Positions 7,758 to 13,992 of a stretch of DNA of 13,992 nucleotides are shown one piece after another; positions within the stretch are counted from its first letter, which is position 1; every line of letters starts with the position of its first letter. The position numbers were made by a program, and so were the translations under genes. The stretch is from JAHFJU01 sp964354865 (GTDB taxonomy: Bacteria; Patescibacteriota; Gracilibacteria; UBA1369; UM-FILTER-53-11), in contig CAYHBN010000039.1 in assembly GCA_964354865.1 (NCBI GenBank), positions 1-13,992 of the forward strand, given 5' to 3'. Under the pieces are notes generated by a model, which worked only from the letters and a program-made list of their open reading frames with translations, had not been told where the DNA came from and did not search any database.

Positions 7758-8735
7758 ATGAAAAAAATCCTCACAAAACTTATTTTTGCCATTTCGCTTT
7801 TGATTCCTACTGCCGCCTTCGCCCATGAACAGTGGTTTGGAAAAATCGATCCGCTCGCCCCGATGCCAGAATTTTTTACCACCTGGAGCGTTTCTCGAAT
7901 CGCATTCATCGTTGGTTTTTTTGTATTGCTCGCCGTTGCAGTGTTGATTCGTCCCTTTATTGCCCGCTTAAAAGTTGCTCAATGGATTGAAAATAAAGTT
8001 ACCTCAGTTGGTGCGGCAGCTCCGCAACTTCTTCGTGGAGCAACAGGAATTTTGATGATCGTCGCAAGTACTCAAAGCTTATTATTTGCGCCGGATTTAC
8101 ACCTAGATCAAGTACCGTATCAGTTAGCTGTAGCACTGTGGGTTATTCAGTATGCCGTCGGTTTTGCCTTTGTTTTAGGCATGTTCGTACGTCCTGCGGC
8201 GGTTGTCGCACTTGCGCTCTATGGCGTTTCGTTCGCATTTTTCCCGCTTCAAAATACTTTAAGTTACCTTTCTCTTGCCGGTATTTTTACGTACCTCTTC
8301 TTTATTGGGAATCCCGATTATGTCGGTGTGTTATTTGCAAACAAGCTCAAGAAAATTCGTGTGTGGTTAGTTGCTCACGAACAATGGGGATTTATTGCAA
8401 TGCGCACACTCTTCGGCCTTTCATTTATCGCAATGGGTATCGCGTTTAAGATGATGGCTCCTCAATTGTCGCTTGGTGTTATTGCTGCACATCCTCTTAA
8501 TTTTATGGCGCCTTTGGGATTCACTAACGAAATGTTTGTCTACGCATGCGGCCTTGCTGAAATCCTCTTTGGAGTCCTCTACATATTCAACATTCTTCCA
8601 CGCATTTCATCATTCAAATTGATCTTCCTTTTCACTGCTACGATCTTTGTTTTTGGCTTAGGAGAGCTCTTTGGCCACCTTCCCCTGCTCGCAGGATTTT
8701 TCACTATTCTCACGTACCAGAAGAAAAAAGCCTAA
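7758..8735 (+). CDS. DoxX-like multi-pass membrane protein with signal sequence
   Basis: A 325-residue integral membrane protein, probably of the DoxX-like group. It starts with a clear signal sequence (MKKIL, hydrophobic core, then a likely cut after AFA near residue 22) followed by AHEQWF, resembling the post-signal motif seen in related DoxX-type proteins. About eight hydrophobic segments follow. There appear to be two DoxX-like halves, beginning near LLRGATGIL and AMRTLFGLS, each with an Arg before the helix and an AP after it; AHEQW occurs again just before the second half. An ATG at 7752 is also in frame, but it touches the -10 box, so the ATG at 7758 is chosen. The 3' end overlaps the opposite-strand UPF0104 gene by 78 bp. 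Redox or quinone-linked roles are known for some DoxX proteins, but nothing here fixes the substrate. Confidence 0.82.
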   Translation: MKKILTKLIFAISLLIPTAAFAHEQWFGKIDPLAPMPEFFTTWSVSRIAFIVGFFVLLAVAVLIRPFIARLKVAQWIENKVTSVGAAAPQLLRGATGILMIVASTQSLLFAPDLHLDQVPYQLAVALWVIQYAVGFAFVLGMFVRPAAVVALALYGVSFAFFPLQNTLSYLSLAGIFTYLFFIGNPDYVGVLFANKLKKIRVWLVAHEQWGFIAMRTLFGLSFIAMGIAFKMMAPQLSLGVIAAHPLNFMAPLGFTNEMFVYACGLAEILFGVLYIFNILPRISSFKLIFLFTATIFVFGLGELFGHLPLLAGFFTILTYQKKKA

Positions 8736-9629
8736 GGCAATAACGAATAAAATCGCCTCGACTATCATCGTCCATAATCTGCTTACGAGGGCAAAGATAA
8801 GGCCGATATATTCGATGACGATCCCCTTAAGTGCAATGTACCAGACTCCTTCACGAACGCCGAGTCCGCCCGGGGTAAAGAACGCGAGAACACTGGCGAC
8901 ATATGAAAAGGTGCCAAGGCTTATCAAATAGAGTGTGTATTTCATTGGCACATGCGTTAACGCTTTTAAGAAAATCACTTGAGAAAGTCCCATCAAGAGC
9001 ATGGCGATACCGAAAACCACCTGTACGACAAGAAGTTTTTTTACGCCAACTCTCCCTTCACGCTCAATAATTGGTTGATGAGTAAGTCGTAAGAAAATAT
9101 TCACAAACGAATAAAAAATCCGGGGAATAAGGAGAAAAAGACCTAATACGACAAATGCCGCTGCACCAATTTTTGCTGATTGTCCAAACTCACTCGAGGA
9201 AAGTACCGCGAAAAGAGAGATATAGATTCCTGCAAGTATCTCCATAATACCTTCCATTCCTGTGGTTAAAAAACAGACACTCGTGCTTACCGAATATTTT
9301 TTGCAGAGTTTTGCGCGTGCGACAGCGCCCCATATTTTTCCTGGAATATATTTACACGGCAGGCTAATAAAAAAATAAATCACGGCATCGGAAAATTTAA
9401 TTGGAGAATTTATATTTCGTAACAAAAGCCACCAACCTGTTGCCAGCAAAAAGAATGATATACTATACACTCCAGAAGCGAGGAGTACGAGGTGCCACTT
9501 TAGGTTAAATTCATAGTTTTTAATCAGGTGCCACTGTGAAGAGACCTCTCCGCCAAGTACGAAAAAAACCGCAGCCACAAGGCCAATAGAGAGCAACTGA
9601 ATTCCAATTTTTTTAACCCACTCTGCCAT
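8658..9629 (-). CDS. UPF0104 / LPG_synthase_TM-type membrane protein
   Basis: A 323-residue protein with about eight membrane segments, assigned to the lysylphosphatidylglycerol-synthase transmembrane (UPF0104) family, whose members include MprF membrane halves and proteins next to glycosyltransferases. The diagnostic motif FFTPGGLGVREG is at residues 250-261. Length is typical for a stand-alone transmembrane protein without the MprF catalytic domain, so a lipid-flippase or polysaccharide-related role is more likely than aminoacyl transfer (inference). The N-terminus MAEWVKKIG leads directly into the first helix. The start is a few bases after a likely transcript start. Its last 26 codons, including stop, overlap the end of the DoxX-like gene on the opposite strand, and its start codon is 3 bp from the divergent cysteine desulfurase start. 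Confidence 0.85.
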   Translation of the reverse strand: MAEWVKKIGIQLLSIGLVAAVFFVLGGEVSSQWHLIKNYEFNLKWHLVLLASGVYSISFFLLATGWWLLLRNINSPIKFSDAVIYFFISLPCKYIPGKIWGAVARAKLCKKYSVSTSVCFLTTGMEGIMEILAGIYISLFAVLSSSEFGQSAKIGAAAFVVLGLFLLIPRIFYSFVNIFLRLTHQPIIEREGRVGVKKLLVVQVVFGIAMLLMGLSQVIFLKALTHVPMKYTLYLISLGTFSYVASVLAFFTPGGLGVREGVWYIALKGIVIEYIGLIFALVSRLWTMIVEAILFVIALGFFLLVRENSEKSCEQGKVAKELS

Positions 9630-9632
9630 ACC

Positions 9633-10889
9633 GTGAACAGACTATATCATAACAAAGGTATCTATCTAGATTATGCAGCAACCACGCCGATTGATGAACG
9701 TGTACTCGAGGTGATGATGCCCTATTTGACGACTGAATTTGGCAACGCGTCTTCATTGCATTCGATGGGGCAGCGTGCGCGACATGCGGTTGATTCGAGT
9801 CGTGAAAAAATCGCGGCGATTATTGGTGCGAAACAGTCAGATATTATTTTTACGAGTGGCGGAACCGAGTCGAATAATTTGTTTATTACCGGTGTTGGCG
9901 AATTCGTATTGAAAAATATGGTGGATATTAAAAATCCTCAGTTTGTGCCTCACATTATTACAACGAAGATAGAGCATGAATCGGTGCTTCGACCAATTGA
10001 AGAATTGGCTAAAAAGGGCTTTGCGGTAACGTATCTTGATGTTGGTGCGGACGGGGTTTTGAATGTAGAGGATTTGAAAAAAGCGTTACGCCCCGAGACT
10101 GTTTTTGTTTCGATTATGTATGCGAATAACGAAATTGGTACTGTTCAACCAGTACGCGAATGCGCGCAAGTAATTAATGAGTTTCGTTCGAGTTTACCCG
10201 TTCCCCCTCACTCCTCTCCTCCCCCTATCCTCTTTCACACCGATGCCTGCCAGGCGGCTTCGTACTTGTCTTTGAATATTGAAGAATTAGGAGTCGATGC
10301 AATGACACTCAACTCAGGGAAAATCTATGGGCCAAAAGGAGTTGGTTGTTTGTACGTTCGCGGTGGCGCGCATGGTTCTGTAAAGCTTATGCCCCAATTT
10401 TTGGGAGGTGGCCAAGAATACCGCATGAGATCGGGCACCGAAAATGTTGCAGGAATAGTTGGATTTGCTACTGCACTCGAATTAGCTCAAAAAACACGCG
10501 TTGAAGAAAGCGCACGACAACTTATTTTGCGCGATATGTTGATCGATGGAATTTTGGCCCTCCCTAATACTCGGATTAATGGTTCGCGCGAAAAACGCCT
10601 GCCAAATAACGTAAACGTTTCTTTCAAAGGACTTCATGGTGAGGCAATTTTAACGCGACTCGACATGTCCGGTATTTTTGCCTCGAGCGGGTCGGCGTGC
10701 TCGTCTGGCTCTCTTGAACCCTCACACGTTATTGCTGCACTCGGAAAAGATGCCGCCGACGATATTTGGAGTCGCTCCGCTACCCGATTTTCGCTTGGAC
10801 GTTTTACTACGAAAGAAGAGGTGCTGAATGCGTCGCGCGAACTTAGTACCATAATTAGCGAATTGAGCGACACGAACCCATTTAGTTGA
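9633..10889 (+). CDS. Cysteine desulfurase (NifS/IscS-like, class V aminotransferase)
   Basis: A 418-residue PLP enzyme that takes sulfur from cysteine for Fe-S cluster and other thio-cofactor assembly. Landmarks: YLDYAATTP at the N-terminus, TSGGTESNN, the PLP-stacking His in EHES (H115), HTDACQA, the PLP lysine in NSGKIYGPKG (K230), and the catalytic cysteine in SSGSACSSGS (C356), as in IscS/NifS-type group I enzymes. The residue before the PLP lysine is Gly rather than the usual His. Between the Arg-rich helix and HTDACQA there is a short proline-rich insertion encoded by a pyrimidine-rich tract. The only in-frame start before YLDYAATTP is GTG at 9633. No scaffold gene (iscU/sufU) is adjacent, so iscS versus nifS naming is not settled. 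It may supply LipA in this window (inference). Confidence 0.92.
   Translation: MNRLYHNKGIYLDYAATTPIDERVLEVMMPYLTTEFGNASSLHSMGQRARHAVDSSREKIAAIIGAKQSDIIFTSGGTESNNLFITGVGEFVLKNMVDIKNPQFVPHIITTKIEHESVLRPIEELAKKGFAVTYLDVGADGVLNVEDLKKALRPETVFVSIMYANNEIGTVQPVRECAQVINEFRSSLPVPPHSSPPPILFHTDACQAASYLSLNIEELGVDAMTLNSGKIYGPKGVGCLYVRGGAHGSVKLMPQFLGGGQEYRMRSGTENVAGIVGFATALELAQKTRVEESARQLILRDMLIDGILALPNTRINGSREKRLPNNVNVSFKGLHGEAILTRLDMSGIFASSGSACSSGSLEPSHVIAALGKDAADDIWSRSATRFSLGRFTTKEEVLNASRELSTIISELSDTNPFS
9641..9649 (-). promoter_or_regulatory. Extended -10 promoter of the UPF0104 gene
   Basis: The minus strand reads TGATATAGT, a TGn-extended -10 with five of six matches to TATAAT. It lies 11 bases before the ATG, predicting a leader of about four or five bases. 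The element is inside the first codons of the divergent cysteine desulfurase gene. Confidence 0.5.
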
Positions 10890-10923
10890 TTTAAAAAATA
10901 CTAAAAACTAGATAGAATCCGTG

Positions 10924-10931
10924 TATACAAT
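10924..10931 (+). promoter_or_regulatory. -10 element of the LamG gene
   Basis: TATACA (10924-10929) or the overlapping TACAAT (10926-10931) lies three to five bases before the ATG at 10935, again predicting a transcript starting at the start codon. No convincing -35 is seen. Confidence 0.4.
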
Positions 10932-10934
10932 AAT

Positions 10935-12758
10935 ATGAAAAAGGTACTTGTATTTTTTCTCTTCATCTTTCTTGCACTACCTCACGCGTTACTTGCAAAC
11001 TTTAGCGATACGGCAAACGAGTCATTAGGTTTTAGTGGTGGCACTCACTCAGAAACACAGTGGGATGCTGGTAATACATGGGTTGAGCTAACCGGTACTG
11101 GGCAGACTGCCGGGACTGGCACATATACTTCTAGGGTTATCAATGCCCTTGCATCGACGAGCTGGAGCACTTTTGCCTGGACTCCCTCTCAACCCTATCT
11201 TAAAGAACTACCAAATTCTGCTGTCAGTGAAACGGCATACAGTACAGGAAATGCCGACATGTCGAATAACGTCTTATTGCTTCATTTGAATGAGTCGAGT
11301 GGCACTCCTGCCGATTTGTCGGGGAGCGCTCACGATGGTTCGTGTACTAATTGTCCTACATTTGGGAGTGCGGGGCTTTTTAATACCGCATTCACCTTTG
11401 ATGGATCAAATGACGTGGTAACAGTGAATGACCATGATGACCTAGATGGTGGGAATAAATATACATTTTCAATGTGGGTGAATCCAACAGCACTTTCAAC
11501 TAGAGATTGTTTTTTAGCGAAGTGGAATACCACCGGTACCGGTACCGGAAACTCATGGGGTGTTCGAACAAACACGACTAATGCCGACGAGATCGATGTA
11601 ATTATTGCAGCAAACTCAACTGATACGGGCGGCAATTATTACACAACCAGTAACGCCGATTTACAGGCAAGCGTATGGAGTCATGTCGTGGTGGTGTACG
11701 ACGGTACTCTGGCGGAGGGAAGTAGAGTAGCGGTGTATGTTAATGGTGTTTTAAAAAGCGGCAGCGTGACGGGTACAATTCCCACATCGCTACAAAACTC
11801 AAATAAAGTAGTAACACTTGGTCGTCAGTTTGTTGTTAACGCAACTCAACATTTTTATAATGGAAAGATGGATGAAGTCTCTTTCTGGAAGAGAGCGGTA
11901 ACCGGTACTGAAGTTTTGAATTTATATAAACGAGGTTCTGAGCGCCTCAGATTTAGAGTTCGTTCATGTAATGACTCAGCATGTTCAGGCGAGAATTTTA
12001 TTGGTCCCGGTGGCTCTCAGACAGCTTATTTTGAAGAACAAGACACAAACACAATTGCACTCCCCTCAGTGAGTCTTGCGGGTATTGTTGCTGATAATCA
12101 ATACTTTCAATACGAGGCGACACTTGAGACGAGCAATACTTCGTACTCGCCGGACATAAATGTCATAACCATCGGTTCTCCGTCAATAGGGGTGTTGAGC
12201 AATAATTTTTCTGTAGTGAATTCTTCAACAGATTTTACCGCCGAAAATGATTTGTCTTCGGTTTCTGGAGTGAGACTTGGTACCACTTCGGGAAGTATTT
12301 TATGGACGAATGATCTTGATGTTCGTCAGCAAGATTTCGATAGTAATGTCTCTGTTGGTGCGAGTTATGTGAGTGTTAATGCCACAAATCTGTCGAGTGC
12401 TTTTGATTCACCAGCGACAATATCAATGAATGTCAGCGATTGTAGTTCATACACAATTTACTACGATTCTTCGTATAGAACTTCTGCCGCCGATGTTATT
12501 TCGAATGGCCAAGTATGTGACGAGACTACAACTCCCGCATGTACCTCAATTTCGTGTGTCGGGAACGTATTAACTTTTACCGTCCCCCACTTCGATAGTT
12601 ACGGTGTACAAGAAGGTGGTGGCGGCGGTGGCGGCGGAGAGCCTCCACCAGATGGCGGTGAGCCAGTACCTGAGTATTCCACATTGCTTCTGGTTTTTAT
12701 GTTAACTGGCCTCGGCTGGTATGTAAGTAGAAAAACGGTGCCACAGTTAAGCGTGTAG
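10935..12758 (+). CDS. Secreted LamG-domain surface protein with PEP-CTERM-like C-terminal tail
   Basis: A 607-residue exported protein. Residues 1-21 form a signal peptide (MKK, hydrophobic core, likely cut after LLA). A first beta-rich part is followed by a LamG/concanavalin-like domain, about residues 110-335, opening with LLLHLNESSGTPADLSGS, containing FDGSNDVVTV and ending with KMDEVSFWKRAVTG. Another beta-rich Ser/Asn/Asp region follows, with cysteines that could form disulfides. The C-terminus has an eight-Gly run, a PPP stretch, then VPEYST (578-583), a hydrophobic segment and SRK before a short tail. That plan matches PEP-CTERM-like sorting signals or a simple membrane anchor. LamG domains often bind sugars or proteins, so a cell-surface adhesion role is plausible but unproven. 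The gene looks intact and follows the cysteine desulfurase by 45 bp with its own -10. Confidence 0.88.
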   Translation: MKKVLVFFLFIFLALPHALLANFSDTANESLGFSGGTHSETQWDAGNTWVELTGTGQTAGTGTYTSRVINALASTSWSTFAWTPSQPYLKELPNSAVSETAYSTGNADMSNNVLLLHLNESSGTPADLSGSAHDGSCTNCPTFGSAGLFNTAFTFDGSNDVVTVNDHDDLDGGNKYTFSMWVNPTALSTRDCFLAKWNTTGTGTGNSWGVRTNTTNADEIDVIIAANSTDTGGNYYTTSNADLQASVWSHVVVVYDGTLAEGSRVAVYVNGVLKSGSVTGTIPTSLQNSNKVVTLGRQFVVNATQHFYNGKMDEVSFWKRAVTGTEVLNLYKRGSERLRFRVRSCNDSACSGENFIGPGGSQTAYFEEQDTNTIALPSVSLAGIVADNQYFQYEATLETSNTSYSPDINVITIGSPSIGVLSNNFSVVNSSTDFTAENDLSSVSGVRLGTTSGSILWTNDLDVRQQDFDSNVSVGASYVSVNATNLSSAFDSPATISMNVSDCSSYTIYYDSSYRTSAADVISNGQVCDETTTPACTSISCVGNVLTFTVPHFDSYGVQEGGGGGGGGEPPPDGGEPVPEYSTLLLVFMLTGLGWYVSRKTVPQLSV

Positions 12759-12777
12759 GTGTTTTAGCTCCTACGCG
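12752..12777 (+). other. Stem-loop overlapping the LamG stop codon
   Basis: CGTGTAGG (12752-12759) can pair with CCTACGCG (12770-12777) over eight base pairs, one of them G-U, with a 10-base loop. It spans the TAG stop. No U-tract follows, so it is not a standard intrinsic terminator; it could still stabilise the 3' end. Confidence 0.3.
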
Positions 12778-12801
12778 GGCCTCGCAAAATAGCCTGTTTT
12801 A

Positions 12802-12810
12802 TGGTATAAT
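12802..12810 (+). promoter_or_regulatory. Extended -10 promoter of the downstream coiled-coil gene
   Basis: TGGTATAAT is a perfect TATAAT with a TGn extension. It ends 36 bases before the ATG at 12847, leaving a real leader of about 30 bases, unlike most other genes here. No good -35 is seen. Confidence 0.6.
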
Positions 12811-12837
12811 TAACAGATTGTTTTAACCATAAAAAGC

Positions 12838-12846
12838 TGGTGAAAG
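12838..12846 (+). promoter_or_regulatory. Ribosome binding site of the coiled-coil gene
   Basis: GGTGA (12839-12843) matches the 3' part of GGAGGTGA, the complement of the 16S rRNA tail, and is correctly placed four bases before the ATG at 12847. It is the only plausible Shine-Dalgarno I found in the window and decides this start. Confidence 0.45.
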
Positions 12847-13992
12847 ATGGGTATAGAAAACAAAAACATTGGAAAACAAAAAGACACGACTGCACAAGAA
12901 AAAGCATCCGACGAAGTTCAGAAAAAAGGGATGAGTTTTTTTGATTTGCAGCTTGCCGCGCTCCAAAAGATAGGCGAAGAGACTGCGCAGTCATTTAAAG
13001 AAGCACAGAAAAATTCACGTGCACGAATTGGCGAATCGCCCGAAAAGGCAACGCTTGAGCAGAATATGGCGGCACTCAAAGATTCACAAACGCAGATTCC
13101 CGACATTAACGAACAGCTCAAAAAACAAAATGAACATCTTCAAAAACTGAAAGATATCGATATCGAAAAATCGCTTGGAGAAGCGGTTAAAGAGAATGCC
13201 AGTTGGTTTGCCAATACCGATGACATTGTATCGAGCAGTCTGCGCCTCATGAACATGCGCAATGAGAAGATCAAATTGGTAGAGGATTCGATACAAGCAA
13301 CAGAAAAACAGATGAATGATGCGATGGCGGCTATGTATGTGAACGCATATTTTATCGCACAGAAGAGCTCGAAAACGCCACAAGAAGTTACCAAGAAAAC
13401 AGATGCGCTCGCGCTTGAAGCGTTTGATCAGCTTGGAGACAACATTCCCGAGACGCTCAAAAATCCCCTAAGAGAGGCGCGAGAGAGGGCATTGCAAAGC
13501 GAACAGTTAAAAGCATTCGATAGGCTGTATTTAGCAGGCGACTTCGCCGGTGCATTGCGCACTTTGGGGCAAGAGAATGAATCGAACTCACCAATTGGGC
13601 TAGATACACACAAATTTTCACGTAGTGAAATTGCGAGTGCGTACCTTGCGAGCACAATGGCGAACGCAAATGAAAGCAAAAATATTTCGTATAGAATTGC
13701 ACACGGTTCACCTGCGGAACAAAAGCTACGAGAGGGATACATCTGTATCGCATTCCCGGGCGATACGGCAGAGCACGCCTTTGGCTTTATGACGATGGCA
13801 AAAAAAATGCCCGATGGATCACTGTCAGTTTCGTTTTTTGATCAGCAAGGAAAAACTCCAACGTCGCAAGATTCACTGACGTACCAAGACGAGTATCACC
13901 TTTTGCCGCGAGATATCGCCGATTCAAACGCAACTGAAGCCGAGATGGAAAAGAATTTTGATCGAGTCGTTGGAAAAATTCCTAGTTTTAGA
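12847..13992 (+). CDS. Large coiled-coil-rich hypothetical protein, 3' end cut by the window
   Basis: Open from ATG 12847 to the last base, so at least 382 residues, with the C-terminus missing. Start supported by an extended -10 and a GGTGA ribosome site. I do not recognise the family. The N-terminal 60 residues are hydrophilic and Lys/Glu/Gln-rich; residues about 65-165 are strongly helical with coiled-coil character. A further helical part follows to about residue 240. Near the visible end are EHAFGF (His310) and SFFDQQG (Asp332). The spacing of HA, a strand and FFDxxG resembles the His-Asp half of some papain-fold proteases such as YopT-like C58, but the only visible cysteine (C300) is not where a catalytic one should be, so I do not call a protease. 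No signal peptide or membrane segment is visible in this part. Confidence 0.8.
   Translation, partial: MGIENKNIGKQKDTTAQEKASDEVQKKGMSFFDLQLAALQKIGEETAQSFKEAQKNSRARIGESPEKATLEQNMAALKDSQTQIPDINEQLKKQNEHLQKLKDIDIEKSLGEAVKENASWFANTDDIVSSSLRLMNMRNEKIKLVEDSIQATEKQMNDAMAAMYVNAYFIAQKSSKTPQEVTKKTDALALEAFDQLGDNIPETLKNPLREARERALQSEQLKAFDRLYLAGDFAGALRTLGQENESNSPIGLDTHKFSRSEIASAYLASTMANANESKNISYRIAHGSPAEQKLREGYICIAFPGDTAEHAFGFMTMAKKMPDGSLSVSFFDQQGKTPTSQDSLTYQDEYHLLPRDIADSNATEAEMEKNFDRVVGKIPSFR

Noticed and set aside
11532..11548. Short tandem ACCGGT repeats in the LamG gene
   Set aside because: Fewer than three full copies, in frame and encoding TGTG; consistent with coding low complexity rather than a regulatory repeat.
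11330..11635. 101-codon open frame antisense to the LamG gene
   Set aside because: Explained as a shadow of the LamG coding sequence; no promoter or recognisable product.
13084..13753. Several minus-strand open frames of about 84-104 codons at the right end
   Set aside because: They overlap each other and the continuous + strand frame from 12847, which has a promoter, ribosome site and coherent helical protein.

Overview
The window reads as a compact bacterial chromosome segment, most likely from a Candidate Phyla Radiation (Patescibacteria, Parcubacteria-type) genome. This is an inference from gene style: a stand-alone AAA/DUF4143 ATPase, a LamG surface protein with a VPEYST-type C-terminal anchor, a cysteine desulfurase with an altered PLP-lysine motif, tiny intergenic gaps, overlapping genes, and start codons placed directly after -10 boxes. 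TGA is used as a normal stop at the end of the cysteine desulfurase gene, and no stretch over 300 bases lacks a gene. No tRNA, rRNA, CRISPR array or insertion sequence was recognised.

Layout: (1) bases 2-1558, + strand, the 3' part of an unrecognised gene with FCP1/HAD-like motifs. (2) 1572-2786, - strand, an AAA/DUF4143 ATPase behind two near-identical palindromes 40 bp apart. (3) 2901-7734, the pyruvate dehydrogenase region: lipA (lipoyl synthase) and pdhA (E1 alpha) form a - strand operon, and pdhB (E1 beta) lies further on with its own promoter. Between pdhA and pdhB sit two + strand orphan genes (4029-4733 and 4851-5603), each with its own -35/-10 promoter and an AGA-rich codon usage unlike lipA. 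(4) 7758-8735, a DoxX-like membrane protein diverging from lipA out of one shared palindromic -10 box; it overlaps at its 3' end a UPF0104-type membrane protein (8658-9629, -). (5) 9633-10889, a cysteine desulfurase, divergent from the UPF0104 gene with 3 bp between start codons. (6) 10935-12758, a secreted LamG-domain protein with a Gly/Pro-rich stalk and C-terminal sorting-signal-like tail. (7) 12847 to the window end, a large coiled-coil-rich protein of unknown function, cut off at its 3' end.

How the genes work together: PdhA and PdhB make the thiamine-diphosphate E1 component that decarboxylates pyruvate. LipA makes the lipoyl group needed by the E2 component, which is not in this window; neither is E3. 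LipA consumes an auxiliary iron-sulfur cluster in each reaction, so the nearby cysteine desulfurase is a plausible sulfur source (inference). The most unusual features are the orphan gene pair splitting the PDH locus, the shared bidirectional leaderless promoter, the twin-palindrome control region of the ATPase, and the anchored LamG protein.
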